A stretch of 64,000 nt of DNA, from assembly GCA_014058105.1 (NCBI GenBank), contig JACGCM010000004.1, positions 744,001 through 808,000 on the forward strand. Direction: 5' to 3'. Source of the stretch: Kingdonia uniflora. Its lineage: Eukaryota; Streptophyta; Magnoliopsida; Ranunculales; Circaeasteraceae. Below, piece by piece: positions 32,861-45,622 of this stretch. The translations under genes and the position numbers were made by a program. The first letter of the stretch is position 1. Each line of letters opens with the position of its first letter. The notes below the pieces were generated by a model, which had not been told where the DNA came from, searched no databases, and worked only from the letters and a program-made list of their open reading frames with translations.

Positions 32861-34409
32861 TTGTGCACCAATGGGAGTCATCTCCTGCTCCCCCTTTAAG
32901 GGCCTTGAGCTCTTGCTTAAGCAAGAACTGGAGATGTGGGAATGTGGCTGTGCCCATTTCCCTATTGTACCGCTTCAACTTGCTAGGTAGTTGACCTTTC
33001 TTCCAAACTCGGAATGACTCGATACTACCCCGTCTTGTAGCATGAACTTTCCTCTCTAGAATACTACCCTCTTGTAATGGATCTTCTCTTTCCATCCCTA
33101 AGTCATTAACTGACGGTAGGCAGCTGTCGATTGTAGAGTCTTCATCTAAAAGAGATGGCTCAAACAACTTCAACTGCTCTACATTAATAACTGAATAAAT
33201 CTTCCTGAAAGGTGGCCAATCCATTTAGAATATGTTATCACCAATCTTCTTGAGTATCATAAACGAACCATACCGGATAGGCTTGAGCTTCTTATATTCT
33301 CCCTTTAGTCATTCCTTACCCAAATGTAACTAAACTAAGTCACCCTCTCGAAAAGTACACTCAACTTGATGCTTGTCGCGTTGAGCTTTATACTTTACTT
33401 GAGATGTGTTACATTGAACGCAACCATGAACCATATGAGCAACATCCCTCTGCATCTTTGGCCAAAAGGCATAACGTTGCAAATCTAAAAGAGTCTGCTC
33501 AAACCCAAAATGACCTGCAACCCAAGAATAATGAGACTCCTTAATCCAATGCAAACAATCTTCACCCTCAGGATTACATATAAGAGTGCCTCTCTAAAAC
33601 TAACCATCCTACAATTCATACTTATATGTAGTGCCTTGCAGCAACTTCTGGTGAATCACACTACACCTTTTGTGATTATTATATCGTACAACATAATCTG
33701 ACAAAATAATAGGCTATATCTATATAGCTACCGACATAGCGAAAATAGTTGGAAATGGGGGTCGAGATAACCTATCATCCATTTTGTTGTCAACTCCCTT
33801 CTTTTACTTGATAATAAAGGGGAATTGTTGTAGATACGATATCCACCTCATCTGGTGATCTAGTTGAAGCTTGGACTATGTAGCAAAAAATTATAATGGT
33901 TTGTGATCAAAATGTACCACAACCTCCTCTTGTAACTTCTCTATTTTGATTTATTGCTTTGGAGACTTTGTTATCGTAGACAATACTTTAGCCGATGAAC
34001 CTTCTTGAACTGGTCATACTAATAACACAAACTTGTCACTTGCATTAACCAAATGTTTCATCTAAGTCGCCGTTACTAAATTATTCGTGGTGACACGCTC
34101 CTTACAAGCATTGATATGGAACTCCTTTCCCTCCTTTACAAGATGATACTTGTGAGTTCTACGGTAATGAATCCCATCTCGGTCCCAAAGATAAGGGCTA
34201 CTCAAGTTGACCTGACATACATCTAAAAAAGCCACCTTACACGTCACCTCGTTAATAAATCTTTCAGTAATTTCAAACTTGAATGTACACTGCTTCGTGA
34301 TCATTAAATCCACATCTATCTAAATCTACCCCAAACGATACGGCTTAGGATGAGTTGTAGTATTCAAACCCGTCTTCTTCACCAACGCCTCAGAAATCAA
34401 GTTTTTCTT
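32861..34409 (-). pseudogene. second G-family gypsy element (G2), integrase-protease part
   Basis: Minus-strand frames resemble G: the polypurine tract AAAGGGGGAGCAGGAG (near 32915), the chromodomain-like tail ILERKVHATRRGSIESF and KKGQLPSKLKRYNREMGTAT (33060-32960), barrel NVEQLKLFEPS, and the zinc domain HFGFEQTLLDLQRYAFWPKM with VHGCVQC (33490-33420). The zinc domain runs straight into KYKAQRDKHQVECTF, so the integrase core is deleted. Protease-upstream remnants end at 34409, where a CACTA element interrupts. The gag part resumes at 46249. The 3' LTR is missing. Confidence 0.7.
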
Positions 34410-34847
34410 GCCAAAATGAGTAAATATTAATACTTTTGGATGTACATTTATGAATGGGCAGGTGTGTTAAATTTTTTTGACATCCTTTAACAGTCATAAT
34501 TTTATTACCATCGTCGTTTATTCTTTATTTCCTCTTATTTGCATCATAAAAAATGCGATTGTGTATTTCGTTTTAAAACAAATCTAATTTAGACGGTTTA
34601 TATAGCCATTTTGATTAATTAAGCTAAAACTACTCTTATCCATCTTAATTAAAAAGAAAAATGAAGATCCCTATCCTTAATTCTCCAAATCCCAAAAGTA
34701 AAGCCATAATCTCGCCAACGCCTCCTCTCTTTCTTCCATAGTCGGACTCTAACAAAAGTTTAAAATTTGGAAATATTTGAGCTAACTTCCCCTAATCTTT
34801 GTATCAACCTCTATGGAATTATCTAAACCTAATTTCCCCGCATAAAT

Positions 34848-37800
34848 TGTCACGCCCTAAAATCCAGTAATCGGTAGCTAGATCAATTACTGAGATTCGA
34901 GGTTGTGCAGGTCAGAGAATCCAAAGATTCGCCCCACGAACAACCGAGCCATAGACAAATTCTAGCACAGTCATTCACAGGAGTATCACAATAGAGTAAT
35001 AATAAAATATAGAAATAGCGGAAGCCTAAGATAACAATATCTAAACCTAAGATTCTATAAACCATTACGCAGCAAGCCCGACAGTAATAACTGGAGAATG
35101 AGCCTCAAGCTTAGCTCCCTAAAGATTACCACAGTAGCAACTAAAATCAGAAACAACCTACCACTGAAAGGGGGATGCGAGAGTGAGAAAACAACGAGCT
35201 CACTAACTCCTAAGAATAGCTAAACGATTATACTAACCAATGAGATGGATATAATAATGATAATAGGATATAATAATATCTAACGATAAACAATATATAT
35301 ATATCTAAATATATACAGGATGTCTAATAGGTTTCTAATAGGCACATAACTAGTCTAATTATTATATATAACTATAATATAATTATACATACATACAAAT
35401 CTCGAGTAAAAGAGTGCTAAGACTATAACTACACTCCAGTCCGAAGGACTACTAACTATACTCTAATCACTACCGTGGCCCCAGCGCCACATGCAACTAA
35501 CCTACCTCAGAAATACAATTACACACTATGGTAAACACCCTCGGCTCAGAATAATCTAACAGGGTTACCCAAACCCCAACCAGGCTCAACCCCAAAGCTA
35601 TCACAAGCTGAGCGAGATCACCCATAACCAAATGCCAGACTAAAGATCACAACAACCAACCAGGCTAATTAACCAAATAAATTAACTAGATACAGAAGAG
35701 GGAGGAGTAGAGGCAGAGAGGAGAGGAGTATGTAGAAGGATGATGAATCTAATTCTACCGCAAATCAATTAGGAGAAGAAAAATTCAAATAAGAGGAGAA
35801 GAATATGATGAGCTAGGATAATCCCATAATTATCCTAATGCAATGATATATTATGATGATGATATGATGGAATGAGATAATCTTATGATTATCCCAAGTG
35901 CAGAAGATTCTATATTAAACATAATGTAGAAAGGGTTAAGGATTTCTATCAGAAGAACCTATGAATTGGAAGTATGCAGAGTTGCAATGATATGCTTGAT
36001 GATGATGATGATGATGATACGTTATGATGCAGAATGATTTTGCGATGTCAACCCAAAGGGCTAGCCCCCATGACTAAAGTGGGCAGACAACTGCTATAGA
36101 AGGATTACCTTAAAGGACCATTATGGATACAGGTACAATTTTTCTAAGCTGACCAGGCTGGGGGAACTACACTGGGCATCACAACCACCCCAAGGAATCA
36201 TATCCTCAGTCACACACAAGGAACCACAGTCCTTACCACATACATGTCACATATAATACGAGTCAGGGGATGTATTCGGTCGCAATTAGATAAGAGAATA
36301 TATTATTTTTGGATGTAAGCAAAAATCCTAAAGACTGAAACACAACTGCTGCCAACACAACTAGCACAAAATAGGATAACCACCTGCTTGAGAGTGTGGC
36401 AACCAAAGCTAACACAGATGCCCTCCTGTGACTCAGTTATACCATCTAAACCTAGATGAAACAGCAACTTAACCGTCATGACATCTAAATAACATCAGTC
36501 TCTAAGATTCCTCAAAGCAATATGGTTACCATTAAGTACTACAGTACTCTAGCTGTCAACACAAACTAGTACTCATGGGGTAACTTACAGGTGTCCAACA
36601 AGTAGCTAACAATCCCCAATAACCGAACCGTATCACAATCCTCCTAATCATGTACATAAGTCACCAACATGGATGTACAGGAACCCACTAGGTCTGTCTA
36701 CACCCAAGGTGACAATCTCTGCGAACAGATGCTCGACGGTAATAGTTTCCCTATACTGATATGACAGTCCACCCCAGCAGATTCCAACATCACGGGTGAC
36801 GTACAACTTCATAAACCACCTGGCTCAACCGCGTACCTTACTGAGCCATGCTGTCTCGCTGCCTCCTAGATGATGTAAGGGAACACAACCCTATAAGCCT
36901 CATCCCGGGGAAGGAAGGCTTGATGAGTAAGCTCTATTAGCTCTAAGGATCATGAGGACAATAAGTGTCACAACACGATGAACAAACAATCCTAAGGCGA
37001 ACTATCAGAAGTTCAACATCCACGACCAACCACCACGGACAAGCCGTCTGCTCACCACCAACAACTAACAGTCCAGGAGATACCACAATCCCACATAGAA
37101 TCCAACATTCCAAACAACCACCAATCACAATGACAGTTCTCAAGGACCAGGCCTCGAGGACACAGAGTACACCTAGACTAATCCTAAGACTAATCAAAAC
37201 AATAGCAGGCAAGAAGACAAGCTCTAAATCGAAGACCACGTCTTACTAAAGCTATGACACCCCAAGACTACCCTAGAACCAAGTCCAGGAACCCAAACTA
37301 ACCAAGTTACTATACTATAAGGTGAGAACTATAGTCTCTGAACTACGCTATCTCAAAGAAATTGCAGCTAAACCACAAGCCGTCCATAAGTCTCTACTAA
37401 TCGTCAAACCAAGTTATTAGTTCCCTAAAACAAGATAGGCACCCTAATAACTAACCAACGATACCATACTCAACATATTATTTATATATCCCAAACTCAA
37501 AATATTATATATATAGCGACACTGAGGCATCACAACGCACTGAGAAATGACTTTATTCTTAACCTCAACAAAGAAAAGAGTCGCGATAACCACCCTCAAT
37601 AAAATCGGTCTAAGTGGAATCTCAGGAGTCATCGTCACATCGACGACAACAGAGAATAGCCTTCTCTGGCTAATCATAACCTACGGGCTCTATCTAATAA
37701 CTAAACTCACATTGTTGCGGGTTTTACAAACTTATCAAACCCTTAAGTACTCTCGCCTAAGGTATGCTAAACGGATAACCCGTAAAAGTGTCCTCAGAAA

Positions 37801-39676
37801 TTAACCTTTTACTGACCTAATCACAGATATAACATATTATACTAGGCATTTCTATAACTCACAAATCAGGATAATAATCTAGTTATTCAGGAAGATAAAA
37901 CTCGCATGACGAAACACTTCAGAAGAATCAATCCGAGCAATGCAACTCAACGCTCCATCAACGGCACCTCACGGATAAACACATCCAATCAAACTACTAA
38001 CCAAGCAACACTACACCACCATAATCCTAGCAAACACGATTTAGAGTAAGCACAGCTCAGCCAATCATAACCATAACCTACAATCCAGCCTAACCCAACA
38101 TAATCCAAATCCAATCCACCAATCATAGGTTAAACCAAAACAAAAATCTGATTATCAAATCAGATTATCAAGGAAGGAAAAATAGTTCATAAAAGGAGGA
38201 AAATAGTTTACCAATGGGGAAAAACAGCTAGGCGGTGCGAACTGATTTCAGATCTCCGGAACACCACACGACCTCCACAATCGCTCCACTAAACCCAAAT
38301 CAATAAACAAATCTTCGAGAATCAAACACCAATGACTTATAGCAATAATTACTCTCCAAATCTTCTCAAATCAAATACCAAGCAAGCAAGAGGGTTACAC
38401 TGAACTAAAAATCAGATTGTAAAGTTGTAACAGCAACAGGGAATTACTTACAAAAAAAGGCAGCTGCGATTGGAAATGGATGACGATTAGATGGAGATTG
38501 AAGATGGTTAAAACAGCCCTCCCTCAACACTTCAAAATAGCAACAACAAAGGCGGCAACGACTGAAATAGATCAGCCACAAGGGCGGCAGCAACTGAGCC
38601 GCAACAGTTGCCTCTACTCCCTCTAACAGCAGCAACTCTTCTCTCTCTAATTTGAATAAAAACAAGGACCCCAAAAGCAACACAACAATCATAAACCCTA
38701 AATCAATTCAAGCCTCAAGGTTCCACCAAAACCAAAATCAACCCATAGATACAAGGGAGAGAGAGAAGAATTACTCACCGAGAGAAACTGTGAAGATCAC
38801 GGCGAAGAATCGTGTCCAATTCGACGAGCAAGGCGAGTAGAGGATTCGGTTTGGAGAGGAGAGGATTTGGTTAGGAGAAGAGAAAGAGAATAAAAGAGAA
38901 ATGTGAGGAGAGAGAATGGATAATGATATATATATAATCACCAAGTCGTTCGAACGGATACGAAAGTCGTTCGAACGACCAAGAGGTCTTGGGCCAAATT
39001 CCAGGAGGGATGAATCAACTTGTTCGAACAAAAATAAAACTCGTTCGAACGATAATCTGTCCAATGGCTAAAATGTCTAGAAGACACTGAGATTGTTCAG
39101 AAGACACTGAGATTCGTTCGAACGACAAAGGGCCTCATTCGAACTGAAATCTAGGAAAATCCAAAAATGTCACTTTGAGGTCCTCCTGAACCACACACAA
39201 CTCCAAGACCCTCAGAAGACTGGAACAACCCGAACAACCATCACAGCCCTAACAAAGGGTTCCCAAGGTCTAAACACCACCTCCACCGCTTCATGGCCAC
39301 CAAAATGCTTAAACCCCCGAAAAGGAATCTTTGCTCAGAAAACTTTGAAAACCTATCGGCCAATCCAGCAGCTCACCGGAACAACACCAAACCACAAACA
39401 CAATAAACAAACATCACCACCAACCCATCTAGGGGTTCCCAAGGCCACTACGCCACCTCCTCTTCCGAATTACCACCGAAACTACCTAAAAGGAATCTAA
39501 TATGCAAAACCTGTTGAAAAGAATAAATGGATGCATAATGGATGAAAAAGTACATGCGGAATATATGCGGAATATATGCGCGGAACTTAACGTTGTGGAA
39601 TAATAATAATAATACTTAATAATAAATAAATAAATAAATAAATAAATAAAATAACCCTAAAATTAGGGACATTACA
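34848..39676 (-). mobile_element. solo LTR, gypsy family T, long form (T2, 4.8 kb)
   Basis: 4829 bp with ends TGTAATGTCCC ... GGGCGTGACA on the minus strand and a perfect 5-bp target duplication TAAAT (34843-34847, 39677-39681). Terminal 100-200 bp match T1 and T3 (for instance AAAATCCAGTAATCGGTAGC at the left). It is almost twice as long as they are. I see no gag-pol motif and no second LTR inside, so it is a solo LTR and not a full element. Small open frames inside (up to about 100 codons) are not genes. A GAT microsatellite (35998-36020) and an AAAT run (39620-39652) are present. Confidence 0.8.
38949..39190. promoter_or_regulatory. U3 cassette (TTCGAA array) in T2
   Basis: CGTTCGAACGGA, GTCGTTCGAACGAC, TGTTCGAACAAA, CGTTCGAACGA and ATTCGAACTG between 38949 and 39143, with CTTGGGCCAAATTCCAGGAG at about 38988. 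An ATATATATAT box (38928-38937) follows within about 12 bp in element direction (minus). The stretch after the array (AAAATCCAAAAATGTCACTT, GTCCTCCTGAACC) again resembles the G LTR start. Confidence 0.6.
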
Positions 39677-40191
39677 TAAATCTAGCACCTAAAAACTCGT
39701 AATCCCGATCAATTTTGCCACTCCAACAACTGCGCCACAATCCAATTTCAGTTAAGGGTTTCAGTGGTAGAGTTATGCTGATTGTTGGATGTAACTTTAT
39801 GACCATTGGTCCTATATTGATGATTTTAGCTCCCTGGATATTGTGCATGAAATGTTGGCAAATGATTATGGCAGAAGTCTTCAACGGTTTCAACAATTCC
39901 TCCCCATCTTACTGTGAGAAACTAATTTTATCATTTCGTCAATAAACATTATTATTTTTCAAATGTTTTTTGCTTTCTGCTATCCAACATACTATATTGG
40001 TGTCAACACCAATCTATATCACTCATCAGGGTGTTTGCTTTACTCAATGTTTCTTAGAAGTCATCTTCTTAGTTGTATTGCATACTAGCTGATCATATGG
40101 TTAAATATGTTCTTTCATGTTGTGTTTCACTTAGACTAGCATTGTGTCCATATTTGTATCTTTTTACTTATTTATTGATATACAATTCCCG

Positions 40192-43100
40192 AACCCTATT
40201 GAGTTGGATGGCTTAAGGAAGGCACATATTTGGGATGGTGTAGCTGTTGTCCAATATCTTGTATGGCTGGATAAGCAGGTGAAAAATGTTTTAACTTTAC
40301 ATTATAACCATCAAATTTTCAAGTTGTAATCTTACCTTTGCTGAAAGAGCCTCTCCGCCATTTTTTATTTGTTATGGATATACTTTCTAATCATTTTCTT
40401 ACGGCCACTACGAAATCTTTAGAGTTCTAAACCCAAAGCTAAGCTTGGATCCTTATCTGGAGTCAACTTTGACTTGCTTAGATTCATCCATTGCGATTTC
40501 CCTAAAAACCTACCTACCCCTCTTGCTCTTACTCGAATCCTATTGGTTCCTCTTTATGGCGATGGCGATCGTAGGTAAAGTTCAAACCAATCTACGCCTC
40601 TTGCTACTTACTTACTACATACTGGAACCAGCCAGAACTAAAGACTCCCCGAATCAAGGTTCCTTAAGAAAGAGTCCCTGATTAAGAATAGCGAGCAGAT
40701 CCATTCTTGCTTCACTCTTCTTGCAGAAAGATCGGTCAATAGGAGTGCCTCTGTCATTGTTTTCCTAAAATGCATATAAAATTCAATTCTTTAAAGAGTT
40801 CTTATATTGTCGAGTCATTAATTTGTTTCTTCCTCCGAATTATTTCGTACAAAATTGTAGACAAGTATTTCTGTATATTATAATATTTATCTTTAATTGG
40901 ATGTTCAATTCATAAGATATTCTCTAGACATTCCTGCTCGTGCTCCATTATGGAAGAGTGGTCTTGATTACCGACACGGTACTGGGCACGAAATCGGATC
41001 TTATTTAAATGTTTATGAAGGTCAGTAAGTGTTGAATTGGAATTCTTGTCATTTATTTTGGAATCATATTCAATCATATATTCTGGATGTCTTGCAAAAT
41101 TAGCTCGATAAACATCAAATATAACTTATTGTTAGAGCATCACCAATGGCTTTGAAAAACTTAAAAATGTGAAAACCCTATCTCGTGATGTTATAAAAAA
41201 ATAAAAATCAAAGGTTAGTTTTCAAAAGGTGACGCCATTCAACACACTTTCTAAAAAGAACATAAGGAATTGTATAGAAAAAAACATTTTGGAAATATCA
41301 GTTTTTGTTTTTGTTATCACAAAAGCAGGGGCAATTTGAAATCGTGTCGGCCAAAAAGAATGTGTATTTTTTCGTTTTCCTACTTGGAAATTGAAATCAT
41401 TGAATCTGAGGGAAACAATAAAGTAAAAAAGAACCATAACAAAGAAGATTGGAGTGAACCTTTTGAGATGTTATATCTAACTCAGAAGAAATTAAATGAA
41501 TATATCGTTAATTCTTTCATTGTTATCACTTCAGTGGGATGCAATTTGGTATATAAGAGTAGATTTCTCAGACTGACACCCAAAGATAATATCAATAGGT
41601 TTTTCATACTAACACCCAAAGATAATATTAATATTAATATGTAAACTATAATTTCTATGCTTGTCATCTGATGAATGTCCTTCATGTGGTCGCTATGTAT
41701 TACAGGACCTCACTTGATTAGTTTTAGGCCTCAAGCTCATAAGTGCCATTGCAAGCTTCCATGGCTATAACAGATGGTTAGTAATGAGATTATTTCTTTA
41801 TTCTAATCATGCGTATTATCTTTTATTTACTGTTGAAATTGTTTTAGTAAACAAACTAAAGTTACAGACTGAAAAATTGAAGACCAATAACATCTTGATA
41901 GGCAACTCTAGACAAAGTTAACTGAAGCATTTTATCTATATAGAACATATTCACGGCATGCATTTCCTGATTAACCATCCTGTATGTCCTGCCTATTATT
42001 CTATTACTGATCAGTAGACAGCAAACACCCTGAACCCAATTTATCAAATCTAACGCAAATCCAATGGCTCAAAGTATTGTCCCTCAACCTTTGATCTACA
42101 AAAAGAGAAAACAAGACACTTCCAAGCAGTATGCCAGAATGATAATAGCTCAGAGATTCAAGATACATCGAGAGATACAAATCAAATTGGCAAATATATG
42201 CTAAATAATATTTTTCCATTCTTTTCCCAAGAATGTAAGAATAATAATGGCTAACACCCCAACTAAGTAAAGCTAAGTTGGAGGGGACCAGGACTTCCTG
42301 AAGGAGGAGTCAGGGAAGATATAGTGAAAGAAAATGGGGTTGGGGAAAAGGGTATTCTCTCTTGGAGAGTAAGATGGGGGACAAGGATCAAGTATACTGG
42401 TAGATATTTGTCATAAGTATTGTTATATTAGTATGAGTGAAGTGGGTTTTCTTAACTTCAAAAAACCTTGATTCTTTAACCAAATTCCCACTTATTAATA
42501 AAACCTTAGAGCTCTTAAAGAACGAGTGTTTAGATATTCACAGGAGACGAGTGTAGAAACATAAAGAGTTAGTAGGTGTTGGAACATAAACAAGATAGGT
42601 GGTGATAAATCTTGTGTGTGCTGTGTGGGGAAGATAGAAAAGAACAAAGAATAAACTTTGGAAGGGTTCAAAATAATACCAGATGGTGGACACGTGTTAT
42701 CAAAACAATTTGTGTGCTTGTTAGTAGCCAAAGTAAAAACACTTGTTTAAACATGCGATGTACATAAAGTAGAAGAACGACACATGTTTCTGGATGCTGT
42801 CACATCGTCTGTCAGATGGTTGCCGGTATCCTATGGTCAGAAGAAAATAGAATTCCAGCTGGAAGACTACATAGTGTAAACACAAATTCATCAGGATTGG
42901 ATCCAGAAACCTAAAATCAACAAGTCGTTGGTTAAAAAGAAGGTATTTGAAGCGTGCTTAAGGTCTTTATCAGATATAAAATCAGAAGGTTTCACTATGC
43001 AAAAGAAGTTGATCCATGGTGGAGGAACAAGTATGAATCTCCTTTCATAATCATGACAACCAATTATCTCAAATGAGATTCTGTTGCTGATCATATCTAG

Positions 43101-43745
43101 AGGATAACCATGGACTTCACGTTAACACCTCCAAACTCAACTTGCACCAATGACCAAAAATTTCATCTCTGCATATTATCTCTACCTGATATTCACAACA
43201 CCAAGTTAGAACTAAGAACCGACCCTAATAGTCATCCTCTGCTAAATCAAAAAATTTAAACTTCAAACTATAAAAGGCAAAACCATTAAAGAAATTGTAG
43301 TTCTTTGGAGATGGCATCTGAGATGCAGACACGTCATTGGAACTAGTTGACAAAGGAGGTTTCTCTTTCATTCTATCTCTGACAAGGAGTTTTACTCTTT
43401 TTTATTTAATGCTGAAACTAGTTTCATCTAATCATTACAAAAAAAAAAAAAAATCATAACAAAAAATTAAAATCAATACCTGTGCTAGATTATTCATGTG
43501 AAATTTATTTTGATAGTTGTCAATCAATTATTTACATGCATAAAGTTTATTTATACTCACATGGAGAATAATTTTTGAGGCTTTATGTGAATCCTGTTCT
43601 TGAATTGCCGATGGATAGTTTTTGATGTTAACTTGGAATGTGTTTTTTCAGTATACGATTGGAGAATGTGTTCATAGTGAACGAGGCAAACCCAAAGTTC
43701 AATTTTGGAGATAACGGTTACTTGTCATTTGAGCACATAACATGG
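40192..43745 (+). pseudogene. APP1: Xaa-Pro aminopeptidase (APP1-type) exons captured in E1
   Basis: Four collinear exon pieces with splice signals: 40192-40278 (NPIELDGLRKAHIWDGVAVV, QYLVWLDKQ, then GT); 40927-41020 ([31 protein letters not shown], then GTCAGT); 41706-41776 (PHLISFRPQA, one-base shift, VPLQASMAITD, then GT); 43652-43745 (IRLENVFIVNEANPKFNFGD, NGYLSFEHITW, then GTAAG). The order is that of plant cytosolic aminopeptidase P, a manganese M24B enzyme that removes N-terminal residues before proline. The metal-binding His of GTGHEIG is kept; the N-terminal half, the exon with the DEPGYY block and the last exon are missing. Introns were retained, so capture was at DNA level. Confidence 0.85.
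41142..41225. mobile_element. possible MITE end
   Basis: TTAGAGCATCACCAATGGC resembles the TTA + GAGCATC end of Tourist-like MITEs in this genome. No matching right end was found, so it is at best a truncated copy within E1. Confidence 0.25.
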
Positions 43746-45150
43746 GTAAGCTTGTAAATGCATTTTTAGTTTCTTATTATGAACAAAATTTGTTGGCTAT
43801 CTTACTTTATTCTTCAGTCTCACTCATTCTTATAGTTTTTTCTTCCCTAAAACAGGAAGAGCAAAAATGCTTAAGGAGTACTTGCACTGATAAGAATATG
43901 CTTAATTGGGATGACTATAAAGCTATGACCTTTACTTAATGTGTAAGTTTGAGAGCTCAACTATATATATAGTGCTAAGATCCTTTGACTAAAAGGTTAA
44001 ATCAGAGAATTTATTCTACCTTCCAAACAGCAACATAATTATTGTACGATATAATCCTTGTAGGTAATTGACAAGACGCTTAGACTTGGAGGAATTGCAA
44101 TATGGTTAATGAGAGAGGCAAAAGAAGACGTGAAATATTAAGGTATATATTTAGAGAATCATATCAACTTTGTTCCATTTGATAACCTTTAGTTCACAAG
44201 TTTGATATTATTTCGATAAGGTAAAAATTTCAAGTTGTCACCATATTATTTTGATATTGGCTTACAATTATGGTATGACTTCAAACTTTCTACATATATA
44301 TATATATACATAAATTAAAAAGTCAGCTATATGGGTTCTTTGATTTAGTATACTGTCATTTGAGGTGTTGGTGCAAGTCATATTTAGCTTATTTGTCGGG
44401 CCCGTATTTTAATTTTATAGTTTCTCTTAAGATTTTTTGACTTGCAAGGTATATGATATATCTGGATATAATTATGAGATAACAGAATCGAAAAGAGAAA
44501 GCACTGGGTCTAATGAAACTAGTATATGATGAGAACTATGCACAAGGTGTGTAATGATCTTATCTGGGTTATAACTGGTCCAAGCATACTAATTTAAACA
44601 ACCCTTTTTGTTTTGTAAGCCCAAGGATTTCAGGCACAATTATTTGATCCAAAAGTAAGTCTACTGTGCTTATATAAGCCCAAGAAGATGTCCAATATAG
44701 TTATATAGTGTGTCCTACTCGTCTGATAAAGGTGATTTATATTTTCTTTGTATGTGGGGTTGAAATGTATGAATAAAGCATGGTATCAATATGAATGGTT
44801 ATAAGTACTTTGTTGTATGACAGGTATTATTATTTCACGTGTGTGTCTAATCTATTGTGGTCTTCTGAGGCCTATTATTCCTCAAATATAATTAATATAA
44901 AGTTTTAGGGGAAGGAAAAAAGGTTACAAGTATCATACACTATCAATTAAGATTGCCCAATTAATGGAGATGGAGAAAGAAACTTAAACTTCTTGTAGCA
45001 AATAAATTATGGTTTTTCATACAAAAATATTCAATCTAGCCTTATGAGTTCCAATGTTGTTAAGACAACTTGTTATTTGTTTAAAACGCTCTTCTACTAT
45101 GTACTCACGATCACTTTTTATTCTTTTGTAGGCTGTAAGATATTCACCAC
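41776..45150. other. E1 interior without further recognised genes (outside the exon at 43652)
   Basis: AT-rich introns and spacer. Short exon-like frames near 44066-44140 (LRLGGIAIWLMREAKED), 44455-44525 (VYDISGYNYEITESKRES) and 44620-44655 (AQGFQAQLFDPK) lie upstream of the terminal exon at 45132 on the same strand and may belong to its gene. I do not recognise them. Confidence 0.3.
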
Positions 45151-45550
45151 CACCTGATGGAGCAAGAGGTAGAAGCTCTATTATGAAAGAAATATATAGC
45201 AGAACAATTGCTTACAAAAGTATTCAGCTATCTGGGTTAGCTCCTGAAGGGTTTTATCGTGTCATAGTAGATGAGGTTATTCTCGATGATATGTAATTAT
45301 TTATGGAAGGCAGTACTCTAGGTGACATCTCTTCGGGTGAAACTGTAGTATGGTATAAGAGTCTTACCTGCTTCAAGTAAATGTCATCTTTTTATTTTAT
45401 TATTTCTTGAAATAAAATTTGACATTGATATTAGGCAATAACCTTACAATCTTGATGATGTGAAATTATTTATGGAAGGCGACACTCTAGGTGATATCTC
45501 TTCGGGTGAAACTGTAGTATGGTATAAGAGTCTTACCTGTTTCGAGTGAA
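45132..45550 (+). pseudogene. terminal exon of a CACTA gene, TNP1/En-Spm-like (E1 copy)
   Basis: After a splice acceptor (TTTTGTAG) the frame reads AVRYSPPPDGARGRSSIMKE, QLSGLAPEGFYRVIVDEVI, LDD, then LFMEGSTLGDISSGETVVWY and a stop. The pattern (LG..C/F.V.VD.V...D..L ... V.W) resembles the C-terminal domain of TNP1/En-Spm transposon proteins; the assignment is tentative. One Lys codon is now TAA (45291-45299 region), but the same frame is open in the tandem copy that follows (DDVKLFMEGDTLGD). E2 carries the homologous exon at 48290-48400. Confidence 0.45.
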
Positions 45551-45622
45551 CGTCATATTTTTATTTTATTGTTTCTTGAAATAAAGTTTGACATTGATAT
45601 TAGGCAATAACCTTTTAATTTA
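45285..45622 (+). repeat. tandem duplication, 2 x 169 bp
   Basis: The last coding part and 3' flank of the terminal exon are present twice (45285-45453, 45454-45622), nearly identical (GGTGA(C/T)ATCTCTTCGGGTG in both). Only one copy is present in E2. Confidence 0.8.

Larger units (their letters stand above)
34410..39764 (+). repeat. E1 5' arm (interrupted by T2)
   Basis: 34410-34847 plus 39682-39764 align with the complement of 54376-54884 in E2. The match stops abruptly after GGGTTTCAG in both elements, beyond which their contents differ completely. Confidence 0.7.

Noticed and set aside
36943..37249. Overlapping frames of 98 and 94 codons on both strands
   Set aside because: They mirror each other in the T2 LTR, have no family signature and no introns or start context.
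34848..39676. T2 as a complete non-coding retrotransposon with its own LTRs
   Set aside because: Its ends match single LTR ends of T1 and T3, no internal direct repeat of the terminal sequence was found and no primer site occurs inside.
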